Assembly (NCBI RefSeq): GCF_041245805.1
Contig: NZ_CP162490.1
Span: forward strand, 907,001 to 971,000
Reading direction: 5' to 3'
Source of the DNA: Xanthomonas sp. DAR 34887
Lineage (GTDB): Bacteria; Pseudomonadota; Gammaproteobacteria; Xanthomonadales; Xanthomonadaceae
Length of the DNA stretch: 64,000 bases
The notes under the pieces were generated by a model that was not told the DNA's origin, searched no databases, and saw nothing but the letters and a program-made list of their open reading frames with translations. The position numbers were made by a program, and so were the translations under genes. The first letter of the stretch is position 1, and every line of letters starts with the position of its first letter. Positions 24,251 through 32,450 of the stretch are shown here, piece by piece.

Positions 24251-27019
24251 TCAACCGATTGCAGGCCCGCTCTTGCCGGCAGGCCCTTCCTGCTGCCGTT
24301 GCTGCGCTTCCAGCGCCAATTGCTGCTCGCGCTGTTGATCGAACACCTGCGCCTGCTGCACCGTCGCCTGCAACGGCGCGGCCGGCTGCGCCACGTCGGT
24401 CGACGCACGGAAGCCAGGCGTCGAACCCGCCACCCAAAGGCTGTCGCCGGCCATCAGCACGCGGTCGATCTTGCCGGCATCGGCGATCCCCGCCTGCTTG
24501 GCGCCGAGCATCGCCTGCGCCACGTGGTCGTCGCCGATATGCGCCGGCACGTCCTGGCGGATGCGCGCGAACATCGCCTGGTCCGCTGCCGACAGCGCGG
24601 CGAGGCCCTGCGCCTGGCCGGCGCTGCGTTCGGCCGCCGGCGCCTGGCTGACCAGGTGGGGCGAACGCAGTTGCGCCCACTGGCTGGCGTAATCGCCCAT
24701 CTCCACCGACTGCGCCGTCGCCGGATCGATCTTCACCATCTTCGGCGCAGCGAAGGCGCTGTCGCGCTGCAGTCCCTGCACCTCGCCGTCGGCGCCCATG
24801 CGCACGTTGTTGATGCGCACGCCCTCGCGTTCGCCCTGCACCAGCAGCGCCGCGGCCACCTTCTCGCTGTGCGGACCGGAGCCGATACCCTGCCCGGCTT
24901 CCATGTGGTGCACCTCGCGCAGAGTCCGCGAGAACTCGGCATGGCCGGGGTGGGATGGATCGCGCAGGTCGCCTGCCCGATGTGGTGTTGCCGGCGCCGC
25001 AGTGGGACCTATGGCCTGAGCGGGTTCAACGGACCGCGCGGGCTCCTGCTGTGGCTCCCGGGCTTCGGCCGCCCCCCGGGCAGACACCGGCGCGTGCTCC
25101 CTCGCCTGATCGCGCGATCGCTCGGCCTCCATCGCTTTCATCGAGGTGTAGGTTGCTTCCAGTTCGTCTGGCAGATTGCCAGTCGCCTGGCGCGTCCCCA
25201 GCCAGCCATCGCGCGTCCACTGCCCCTGCGCACTGCGTGTGTAGACATGCCCGTCGGATCCTGGCTGCACCTGCGGGTTGTCGCGCGCGCGGGTCACCGC
25301 TTCGGGAACCGGGCCATGGCGATCCCAGCCCGCTCGCGCATGCAGCTCGGCGTAACCCGCGGCGATCGCCGCCGGCGAGCGTGCCGCGTTGTAGGTCACC
25401 ACCGACTGCGCGAAGGCATCCAGGGCAGCGGCCTTCTCCGGACCGGCGCGGTCGCGAACGGTATGCATGACGTTGCGCTCCAGCAAGCCATCGGCGACCT
25501 GCCGGGTCCATTGGCCGCTGCGCGCATCGCGCTCCCAGGGCGCCTCGCGCAGGCTCGGCCGATCGCTGGCGTCTGCCGGAACACGGTAGGGATCGATCGG
25601 CACGTCCGGCGTGGCCAGACGCAGCTGCGCCGCGCGGCTGGCCGCCTTGAAGGTCAGCTCGTCGGCTATCCGCGGCGGGGCGATCTCTTGATGGGTCACA
25701 GAGAGGCCGTGATCGCCGAAGGCATCCACCACCGTGCGGGTCCAGCCCTTTTCCGGCGCCTTCGGATCGAAGCTCCAGGCGACGCCGGTGTGATCGGTCT
25801 GATTGTTGATGCGGCGCTGCTCCAGCCACTGCACGGCCTCGTTGGCCCCCATGGCGCCCACCACGCCGCCGGCCAGCCCGGTCACCAACAATCCCGGCCC
25901 GGTCTCCACGCCTGCCGCCGCGCCGATCTGTGCGCCCAGCGCCCCGCCGGCCCAGGCGCCGACATTGCGTGCGCCGAACTGCAGCATCTGCGACTGCGCA
26001 CCGACCTCGTTGCCTTGTGCCTGCAATTGACCGGCGCTGCGCGCGGTCTCGGCAGCGTCGTAGGCCGTGGCCGCGGCACCAAGCACACCCATCCCACGCA
26101 TCGCCACCGGCTTGACCCGCACGTTGAAGTCCACCGTGTGCGCGGCGGCCGCCTGTCGCTCCACGCCTTCCACGACCCGTAGCTGCGCGCGCTCGGCGAG
26201 CAACTGCGCGGCCGTGTCCGGCGCCACGTTGGCATTGTGCGGGACCTGTTCGGGCAGTTCGGCATGCCAGCTGCGCTGCCCCTGCCAACCCGCATTGACG
26301 CCGCGCGTCACCGCCGGATCCTGCAGGCGCGCCTCGCGCGCCTCCCGCAACACCTGGCCCGCTGCGCGGGTATCGTGCCGGCTGTCGTAGAGTTGGACGC
26401 CTTCGCGGTTGAACAGGCGGATCGGCGCCGTGGTCTGCTGCTGCACCGTCTCCAGGCTGGCGGGCAGCTTGTCGTAGATGAAATCGCGTGCGCTTTCGGG
26501 CACGTAGCGGCCGTGGCCAAGCGCATCAAGCGACCTTGAGAATCGATTGTCGACACCAAATTCGCTCTCCAGCTTGTGCGCCGCCATCGCCCGCACTTCT
26601 ACGTCATAGCCACGGGACTGCAGGTCCTTGATCAGCCCGGCACTCCATTCGCCATTGCTGAGCGTGGTATCGAAGATCAGGTTCTTCCTGCCATCGACCG
26701 TGGCCCTGAGCAACTCGTCGGCCCATTGGCTGGCGTCGGGATGGGTGAGCCCGGACCAGGTGTAGGGGTGGGCGTTGCGAAAATCTCTGACTTGCGGGTG
26801 GAATTCCCGCAGTTGATCTGGATCGACCTTGACTACATCCCAGTCGAGTTCACGCTCAGCCATCTCGGCGAGACTGCCTTTTCCGGCGCCTGGCTGCCCA
26901 GCCAAAATGATAGCCTTTGGATGCTGAAAGGAAGATTTTTCGGGCAATCCACTCTTAAAAACGATTTCCTCGCCAAAAATCCTTTCATGCTCATCGCTTG
27001 GAAGCTTGCCATCACTCAC
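24251..27019 (-). CDS. Zeta toxin-domain effector with Xanthomonas T4SS C-terminal signal (X-Tfe type)
   Basis: 922-residue three-part protein. Residues about 30-240 form a zeta-toxin kinase: Walker A GQPGAGKG (41-48), an Asp pair in VDPDQLREFHP, FDTTLSNGEW, and the Arg-bearing RFSRSLDALGHGRYVP. Zeta toxins phosphorylate UDP-GlcNAc and block wall synthesis. A central glycine/alanine-rich stretch (about 310-400) could be membrane-active. The C-terminal 250 residues contain DPSHPGHAEFSRTLREVH, an XVIPCD-like segment with EREGVRINNVRM, and a glutamine-rich tail (QREQQLALEAQQRQQ); these mark Xanthomonas effectors that the VirD4 coupling protein sends into rival bacteria. The ATG overlaps the stop of the upstream immunity candidate by 4 bp. 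Effector status is inferred; no secretion genes are in the window. Confidence 0.82.
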   Translation of the reverse strand: MSDGKLPSDEHERIFGEEIVFKSGLPEKSSFQHPKAIILAGQPGAGKGSLAEMAERELDWDVVKVDPDQLREFHPQVRDFRNAHPYTWSGLTHPDASQWADELLRATVDGRKNLIFDTTLSNGEWSAGLIKDLQSRGYDVEVRAMAAHKLESEFGVDNRFSRSLDALGHGRYVPESARDFIYDKLPASLETVQQQTTAPIRLFNREGVQLYDSRHDTRAAGQVLREAREARLQDPAVTRGVNAGWQGQRSWHAELPEQVPHNANVAPDTAAQLLAERAQLRVVEGVERQAAAAHTVDFNVRVKPVAMRGMGVLGAAATAYDAAETARSAGQLQAQGNEVGAQSQMLQFGARNVGAWAGGALGAQIGAAAGVETGPGLLVTGLAGGVVGAMGANEAVQWLEQRRINNQTDHTGVAWSFDPKAPEKGWTRTVVDAFGDHGLSVTHQEIAPPRIADELTFKAASRAAQLRLATPDVPIDPYRVPADASDRPSLREAPWERDARSGQWTRQVADGLLERNVMHTVRDRAGPEKAAALDAFAQSVVTYNAARSPAAIAAGYAELHARAGWDRHGPVPEAVTRARDNPQVQPGSDGHVYTRSAQGQWTRDGWLGTRQATGNLPDELEATYTSMKAMEAERSRDQAREHAPVSARGAAEAREPQQEPARSVEPAQAIGPTAAPATPHRAGDLRDPSHPGHAEFSRTLREVHHMEAGQGIGSGPHSEKVAAALLVQGEREGVRINNVRMGADGEVQGLQRDSAFAAPKMVKIDPATAQSVEMGDYASQWAQLRSPHLVSQAPAAERSAGQAQGLAALSAADQAMFARIRQDVPAHIGDDHVAQAMLGAKQAGIADAGKIDRVLMAGDSLWVAGSTPGFRASTDVAQPAAPLQATVQQAQVFDQQREQQLALEAQQRQQEGPAGKSGPAIG

Positions 27020-27354
27020 AAGGCACTCCCATTCTGCTCAAAGTAGGCATGCAAATCAGACATTCCACCCATATTTAATAGGGCAGACCCGACAGCAAAA
27101 TCCTTTCTCTTTGCATTTTCTATAACTAATGGATCGCCATTGGCTTTGGCATCTTTGAGTTCATCGCGCACTTCCGAGATGAAGGAGCCAAGCGTATCTT
27201 GTAAGATCCACACCGCGCCATCAAATGGCATCAGAGGGTTTGGGTTTTTGCAGTAATTATTAAGCACATCTTGAAGCTTTTGAATCTTTTCGGGGTATTC
27301 CCTAAGTATTTCTTGCAGCTTCTGCGGCACGGGGGGAGGGGGCAAGATCTTCAT
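27016..27354 (-). CDS. Candidate immunity protein (antitoxin) for the zeta toxin
   Basis: 112-residue, probably all-helical, acidic cytoplasmic protein starting MKILPPPPVPQKLQEIL. I do not recognise a named family. It is translated immediately before the toxin, its stop overlapping the toxin start (ATGA), as epsilon and PezA antitoxins precede zeta toxins. A decayed paralogue sits in the same relative position before the decayed second toxin (27620-28020), which argues strongly that it is the cognate immunity gene. The start is chosen for AAGGA 8 bp upstream; an ATG 9 bp earlier is also in frame. AT content is higher than in the neighbouring housekeeping genes, as expected for transferred DNA. 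Confidence 0.7.
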   Translation of the reverse strand: MKILPPPPVPQKLQEILREYPEKIQKLQDVLNNYCKNPNPLMPFDGAVWILQDTLGSFISEVRDELKDAKANGDPLVIENAKRKDFAVGSALLNMGGMSDLHAYFEQNGSAL

Positions 27355-27381
27355 GCTGCACATCCTTGGAAGAAATTTTTA

Positions 27382-27711
27382 TTAAACAGATGCGTTTTTT
27401 ACTAAGCGCTCTTCACCGCCCAGTGTTGCACCCAGAGTTGCTTTTTTAGCATTGGCCTCGAACTGGCGCAACCATTGGCTGGCTTCGGGATAGGTGAGGC
27501 CGGACAAGGTGTAGGGGTGGGTGCCGTGCCAATCACTGACACTTGGATGGAATTTACGTAGATCGTCAGAATCAATCAAAACCACATCACTGCGCATTCT
27601 TCGAGGCAGCTCGAGCAAGTCACCTTTTCCCGAACGGGGCTGCCCCGCCAAGATGATAGCACTGGGGTGTTCCAGCGATGATTCGCGCTTGGAAATAAGC
27701 CCGAAGCTCAT
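27382..27711 (-). pseudogene. Truncated second zeta toxin gene
   Basis: About 109 codons matching the start of the intact toxin: HPSAIILAGQPRSGKG aligns with HPKAIILAGQPGAGKG, DSDDLRKFHPSVSDW with DPDQLREFHPQVRDF, and HPYTLSGLTYPEASQW with HPYTWSGLTHPDASQW. The frame then runs into unrelated residues and stops, so the arginine-bearing half of the kinase and the export domain are gone. A frame from 27747 is also open, but MSFGL at 27711 fits the homologue better. It overlaps the remnant immunity gene at 27620-28020. Confidence 0.8.
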
Positions 27712-28020
27712 TTGATTCGGACATGCCATGGTTTTTGGAGTTCGCATGTCTTGTCAGTCTTTCCTTTTCCTGTGCCTTGTTGATAATTTCCGGAACACCT
27801 GAAGACTCGGCGGTGCTGAGTTCATCGCGAACTATTACGTAGAAAGAATCAAGCGCACCCTCAAGACTCCATATGGCCTGCTCGAACAAGGGAGTGCCAT
27901 GGAGAGGCCTGGCTACCACATCATTGAGCGCTCGCTGCAACTCATCCAAGTATTGAGGATAGTCCTTAAGCACTTCCCGCAGCTTCTGCGGCGCTGGAGG
28001 AAGGGCAAGGTCTTCATGCT
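27620..28020 (-). pseudogene. Frameshifted second immunity gene
   Basis: Paralogue of the immunity candidate: PQKLREVLKDYPQYLDELQ matches PQKLQEILREYPEKIQKLQ, and FEQAIWSLEGALDSFYVIVRDEL matches FDGAVWILQDTLGSFISEVRDEL. The ATG region is conserved (position 28020), but one base is missing among the first 13 codons (38 nt versus 39 nt between the ATG and the shared AAGCTG), so the ATG is out of frame with the rest. A downstream GTG at 27973 could still give a 117-residue product. The natural stop is also lost and the frame runs 14 codons into the toxin remnant. Confidence 0.75.
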
Positions 28021-28075
28021 GAATATCCTTGGAAGAATGTTCTATTAAAAGACACCCTGGGTCGAACGCCCTATC

Positions 28076-28165
28076 GCTGCTGAGCGTGGTACCGCGAGAT
28101 CAGCCTTTCGCATCGGCCTCGAACTGGAACAGCCCTGGACCGGCATCGTGGCGGGTGAGGCCGGA
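28076..28165 (-). pseudogene. Third zeta toxin fragment
   Basis: A 90-bp scrap related to the toxin gene. CTGAGCGTGGTACCGCGAGA resembles 26658-26680 of the intact toxin gene, and GGCCTCGAACTGG with GGTGAGGCCGGA resembles 27452-27505 of the truncated copy. No frame is kept. It shows at least three toxin copies once stood here. Confidence 0.55.
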
Positions 28166-28229
28166 GATCGGCCGCAAGCCAAGCCATTTTCTGGCTTTCC
28201 TGTATCTGGCTTCTTTCCCGATGTAGTTG

Positions 28230-28370
28230 GGAGAGACGCCGATGGAAGCCTAGCCCATTGAATATCGCCGATCGCAGCTGCCGCTCAATGACGTGGTGAT
28301 TCAGTTTCCTGGCCCGTCAGGGTTGGGTCATAACCAAAGGCAGAAGCCCGCTGCCTGGAACAGTTGCAGT
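28230..28370 (+). pseudogene. Decayed duplicate of the M23 peptidase gene 3' end
   Basis: About 140 bp aligning with 24008-24150, the last 35 codons and downstream sequence of the M23 gene. GCAGCTGCCGCTCAA and GACGTGGTGAT are shared exactly. In the M23 frame the copy has a TAG for a Ser codon, a lost base before it, ATT for ATG, and CAT in place of the final TAA. With the original at 24008 it forms direct repeats around the 4.1-kb toxin island. Confidence 0.8.
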
Positions 28371-28510
28371 TGTCGAGATGACCGAAGCGGCTTTCGGCCA
28401 GCCTCTGCAAGCGTATCGCGTCGCGTCCCCGCCAGCCGCTTCGAGCCGCCGTTTTATCAGGTGAAAACCCGCCGTGCCTGCGAGACGGCTTGCGGCACGG
28501 CGCGGCTGCG

Positions 28511-29746
28511 TCAGTCCGCAGACGCGCTGCGCGCCGCGGCGATCGCCGCGATCCGCGCTTTCGCGAGCGCCTCGCCGATCTGCGGGCCGCTCAGGCCCTG
28601 CGCGGCCAGGTCGCGGGCGTTGACCGCCAGCGCGGCGGCGTGCAGACGCTGCAGCTCGCGGCCCTGCGGGTAGTCGGCGTCTTCGCTGCCGAGGCGGCCG
28701 CGCTTGTCGGCTTCGCACACCAGCGCCAGCTGCGCGATGCGTTCGGGCTTGCGGAAGCCGTCGCAGCGCTGCAGCAGTTCGTGCACGGTGCGGTCGCGCA
28801 GCTCGGCCAAGCGATGCACGTTCAAGTGCTCGCGGCAGGCGATTTCGGCCAGCTGGCGGTGCTCCTGCGGCAACTTCAGCCGCTCGCACAGCGCGCGCAG
28901 CGGGGCGACCCCGCGCTGTTCGTGCATCACGTGCCTGGGCCATTCCGTGGGAGGCGTCAGCGCCTTGCCCAGGTCGTGGGTCAGCGCGGCGAAACCGATC
29001 AGCGCATCGCCCGGCGCCAGCCGCGCGGCCATGTCGCTGACCAGTTCCTGATGGCGGCCGGTGTCGATCTCGGGATGGTATTCGGCGCGTTGCGGCACGC
29101 CGTACAGCGCCTCCAGCTCCGGCAGCACGCTGCGCAGCGCATCGGCATCGTGCAGGGTGCGCAGGAACGCCGACGGTTGCGCCGAGGCCAGGCTGCGGCG
29201 CAGCTCCTGCCACACGCGCTCGGGCACCAGCGTGTCCAGTTCGCCGCTGGCGGCCATCTCGCGCATCAGCGCCAGGGTCTCCGGCGCCACGCTGAAACCG
29301 AGCGGCGCGAGCCGCGCCATGAAACGCGCCGCGCGCAGCACGCGCAGCGGGTCTTCGCCGAAGGCCGGGCCGATATGGCGCAGCACGCGCCGCTCGATGT
29401 CGCGCACGCCGCCGTACGGATCCACCAACGTGCCGCTGTCCTCGTCGCGGGCGATCGCGTTGATGGTGAAGTCGCGCCGCTGCAGGTCTTCTTCCAGCGT
29501 CACCGACGGATCGGCATCGACCACGAAGCCGTGGTAGCCGCGCCCGGACTTGCGCTCGGTCCGCGCCAGCGCGTATTCCTCGCCGCTGTGCGGATGCAGG
29601 AACACCGGGAAGTCGCGGCCGACCTGCTTGTAGCCCAGCTCCAGCATCTGCTGCGGCGTGGCGCCGACCACGACCCAGTCGCGGTCGCCGGGCGGTTGCC
29701 CGAGCAGGCTGTCGCGGACGGCGCCGCCGACGAGGTAGATGTTCAT
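28511..29746 (-). CDS. cca: Multifunctional CCA-adding tRNA nucleotidyltransferase
   Basis: 411-residue class II CCA-adding enzyme that builds and repairs the 3' CCA of tRNAs. N-terminal GGAVRD (7-12) and the catalytic Asp21 and Asp23 in GDRDW; RRDFTINAIA, DPYGGVRDI and EDPLRVLRAARF in the nucleotide-binding region; a C-terminal HD phosphohydrolase domain with FAALTHDLGK and HEQRG. Length matches the E. coli enzyme (412). Transcribed with slt upstream, separated by a 32-bp inverted repeat element. Confidence 0.96.
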   Translation of the reverse strand: MNIYLVGGAVRDSLLGQPPGDRDWVVVGATPQQMLELGYKQVGRDFPVFLHPHSGEEYALARTERKSGRGYHGFVVDADPSVTLEEDLQRRDFTINAIARDEDSGTLVDPYGGVRDIERRVLRHIGPAFGEDPLRVLRAARFMARLAPLGFSVAPETLALMREMAASGELDTLVPERVWQELRRSLASAQPSAFLRTLHDADALRSVLPELEALYGVPQRAEYHPEIDTGRHQELVSDMAARLAPGDALIGFAALTHDLGKALTPPTEWPRHVMHEQRGVAPLRALCERLKLPQEHRQLAEIACREHLNVHRLAELRDRTVHELLQRCDGFRKPERIAQLALVCEADKRGRLGSEDADYPQGRELQRLHAAALAVNARDLAAQGLSGPQIGEALAKARIAAIAAARSASAD

Positions 29747-29751
29747 TGGCC

Positions 29752-29889
29752 GGGATTCGGGATTAGGGATTCGGGATTGGCAAGGGCGGTGTCGAGCAAA
29801 CGGATGCCGCCCTGGCCTATCCCGACGATGCTACCTGCATCCAGACGCGCTGCGCTGTTGCCAATCCCGAATCCCTAATCCCGAATCCC
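29752..29889. repeat. Perfect 32-bp inverted repeat with 74-bp spacer (MITE/REP-like)
   Basis: The arm at 29752-29783 (GGGATTCGGGATTAGGG...) is the exact reverse complement of 29858-29889. The arms themselves consist of GGGATTCGGGATT/GGGATTAGGGATT repeats. The right arm encodes the last codons and the stop (TAG) of slt, so the element inserted at, or created, the end of that gene. The strong hairpin probably reduces transcription into cca or stabilises the slt 3' end. Confidence 0.85.
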
Positions 29890-31827
29890 CGCCTCACACA
29901 CGAACTTCTTGCGCGGCGCATCCAGCTTGCCCAGCATGCGGTCGCTGACCGGCAGGGCGTCGCCGTTGAGGCGCCAGTCGTAGATCACGCTGAAGGCGAG
30001 GATGCGCGCGACGTATTCGCGGGTTTCCTTGTAGCTGATGGTCTCGATCCAGAAGTCGGCGTCGTGGCCGGGGCGCTGGGTCTGCCAGCGCGCCGCCGGG
30101 CCGGGGCCGGCGTTGTAGGCGGCGATGGTCAGGTAGGGCAGGCCGTAGGTATTCAACAGTTGGCGCAGGTAGGCGGTGCCGATGGCGATGTTGGTATCCG
30201 GGTCGTACAGGCTGGCGGCGCCGCCGTAGCCGGCCAGGCCGAGGTTCCTGGCCACGCTGGCGCCGGTAGCCGGCAACACCTGCATCAGGCCCATCGCGTT
30301 GGCCGGCGAACGCGCGTTCGGATTGAAGATGCTCTCGGCGCGGATCTCGGCGGCGACCCAGGCCGGGTCGATCGCGTTCTTGCCCGCTTCGCGGCGGATG
30401 GTGGCGTCGTGGTGCAGCGGGAAGCGCAGCGAATACAGGCGTTGCTCGTCCGGCAGCCTGCCCAGCGAAAACACCGCGCGATCGAACCAGCCGTTGTCGC
30501 GCGCCACTTCCACCGCGATGCGCCGCTGGGTGTCGTCGAAGCGGGTCAGCGCGTCGTTCCACTCGGCCGTGGCCCACGCCGCGCGGTCGATCTTGAACAG
30601 TTCCAGCGCGCGCATCAGCGCCGGATCGCGGGCCACCGCTGCCTGTGCCTGTGCGCTGTCGTTGGGTTCCCACGGGCACAGCGCGTACGCCTGCTTGAGC
30701 CGGTCGGCGGCCATGAAGCCATGGAAGGTGGCGGACTTGGCGGCCTCGCGGTACAGCCGCTGCGCCTCGCCGGCATTGCCGGTCTTTTCCGCCAGCCGCG
30801 CCTCGAAATACTGCCAGCGCGAATCGTTGCGCTGCGCCGGCCCCATCTTGCGGATCGCCGCCAGCGCCGCCGGCCAGTCGCCGCGCGCCATGGCCTCGCG
30901 CGCGCGCCACTCGTGCAGGCGTTCGTCGTAGGCGGACTCGGGCACCGCGTTGAGCCGGCGCGCCGAATCCGGGCCGTACGAGGCCACCGTCCACAAGGCG
31001 ATCTGGTACAGCACCTCGCCGCGCTGCGCCTCGCTCAGCTGTAGCGCCTGGGCGAATTGCGGCAGCTGCCGCTCGGCCGCGTCCGGATCGGTCTTGGCCA
31101 GTTTTTCCAGGCCGTCCACCGCCACCTTGCGGCTGCGCTCGGTCTTCGGCCAGGTCAGCGCACGCGTGTGCACCGCATCCAGGAACGCCGCGTAGTCGTT
31201 GGCCAGGGCCAGCTCGGCGGCGGGCAGGCCGCGCGCGGCGCTGCGCATCACCGCCGGCTGCTGCGCATCGGCCGCCGCTTCCACGCGCGCCCAGCGCAAC
31301 GCGTCGGTCATGCCGCCGCGCGCCTGCAGCACCGCGAACACGGCGTCGCAGGCATCCGGCAGCGACTTGCCGCTGCTGCGCCACAGCGCCTGCGCCTCGT
31401 CGATCCATTGCGCATCGGCACGGCCGGTGGCCTGGCGCGCGTTGAGCTGGGCGCAGCGCAGGCCGGTGTTGTCGGTGGGTTTCCAGTTGGCCAGCAGCGC
31501 CGGCCAATCCTGGCGCCGCGCCAGCGCCGGCAGCCACAGCGCGCGGAAGCTCTCGGCCACCGGCTGCCCGGCGTAGCGCTTGAGGAAATCCTGCGCCTGC
31601 GCATCGGAAATGCGGTCGATGTTGCGGCGCAGGTTGGCGTATTCGAGCCAGCCATACAGCGGATGCTGTTTGAACGCGGCCGCTTGCGCGGGATCGAACT
31701 GGCCACGCTCGGCGGCGTCGATCGCCGCGCGCAGCGCAGGACGCTGGGCGTCCAGGTTCTGGGCGAGGGCAGGCGCGGTGCCGCACAACGCGGCGGCGAG
31801 CAGCAGGAGAGACGTGCGCAATTTCAT
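29875..31827 (-). CDS. slt: Soluble lytic murein transglycosylase Slt
   Basis: 650-residue periplasmic lytic transglycosylase that cuts peptidoglycan to 1,6-anhydromuropeptides. Signal peptide 1-22 (ends PALAQ), a long helical superhelix (U and L domains), then a C-terminal lysozyme-like domain with catalytic Glu498 in IRAESIFNPNARS, then NAMGLMQVLPATG, and AAYNAGPGPAARW. E. coli Slt70 is 645 residues with the same layout. The last residues (EAGIRD) are encoded by the arm of the inverted repeat at 29858-29889, so the original C-terminus was probably slightly different. Confidence 0.94.
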   Translation of the reverse strand: MKLRTSLLLLAAALCGTAPALAQNLDAQRPALRAAIDAAERGQFDPAQAAAFKQHPLYGWLEYANLRRNIDRISDAQAQDFLKRYAGQPVAESFRALWLPALARRQDWPALLANWKPTDNTGLRCAQLNARQATGRADAQWIDEAQALWRSSGKSLPDACDAVFAVLQARGGMTDALRWARVEAAADAQQPAVMRSAARGLPAAELALANDYAAFLDAVHTRALTWPKTERSRKVAVDGLEKLAKTDPDAAERQLPQFAQALQLSEAQRGEVLYQIALWTVASYGPDSARRLNAVPESAYDERLHEWRAREAMARGDWPAALAAIRKMGPAQRNDSRWQYFEARLAEKTGNAGEAQRLYREAAKSATFHGFMAADRLKQAYALCPWEPNDSAQAQAAVARDPALMRALELFKIDRAAWATAEWNDALTRFDDTQRRIAVEVARDNGWFDRAVFSLGRLPDEQRLYSLRFPLHHDATIRREAGKNAIDPAWVAAEIRAESIFNPNARSPANAMGLMQVLPATGASVARNLGLAGYGGAASLYDPDTNIAIGTAYLRQLLNTYGLPYLTIAAYNAGPGPAARWQTQRPGHDADFWIETISYKETREYVARILAFSVIYDWRLNGDALPVSDRMLGKLDAPRKKFVCEAGIRD

Positions 31828-32450
31828 GCGCGGGACTATACCGAACGCCGATGAATCGACGCGGCAAAGGCTTGCGGCGATTGTGGCGCGAGCGCTGTGG
31901 GCAGGGGGGCAGGGGTGTTGCGGCCCAACGCTACCCCGGCAACGTTATTGGCGCAGCAGGGCGCCGGTTGGATCCGGCGCAAGGGCGCTTGGCGTACCGA
32001 TGCACCGGGCGGTCGTCATGCGCTGCGCGTGCCACACACTTGAAGCTGCACGAAGCTGTGTCTGTCGTGCATCGTCGGAGGCTGCGATACGGTATTGCGA
32101 ATGGGCGCACTGTCGCGCTACAGGTGGCCATGTCGCTCGCATCGTCCGGCAAGGTGGGCCGCATATGCGGTGCTCGCACTTCGCGAGTCGGCCTGCGCAC
32201 GCCGCCTGCCGTTGTCTTTCGCCGTGTCCTGGCGCCCGTCTGCCTGGTCCGCCTTGTCCTGCGCCGGTCGGAGTGCGAGTCCGGGTGGACTGCCGCCATG
32301 TCTACGAGATCGTCCAGTCGGTCCAGGACTGTCCGAATCGCGGTCCGATTGCTTGCTTAGGGTTTACGTTTTGTTTACAAGGTAGGCCACGCCGTCGCGG
32401 TGCAGGGGGTCGCAGCGGCCGACCCACATCCTTTCTGGAGAGAGAGACGG
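31828..32450. other. Divergent intergenic region, slt and third TonB receptor
   Basis: 623 bp between the starts of slt (minus) and the receptor (plus). Several open frames cross it but none has a signal peptide, recognisable motif or ribosome-binding site. TTGCTTAGGGTTTACGTTTTG around 32351-32371 is locally AT-rich and a likely promoter area for the receptor. I see no clear operator. Confidence 0.5.
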
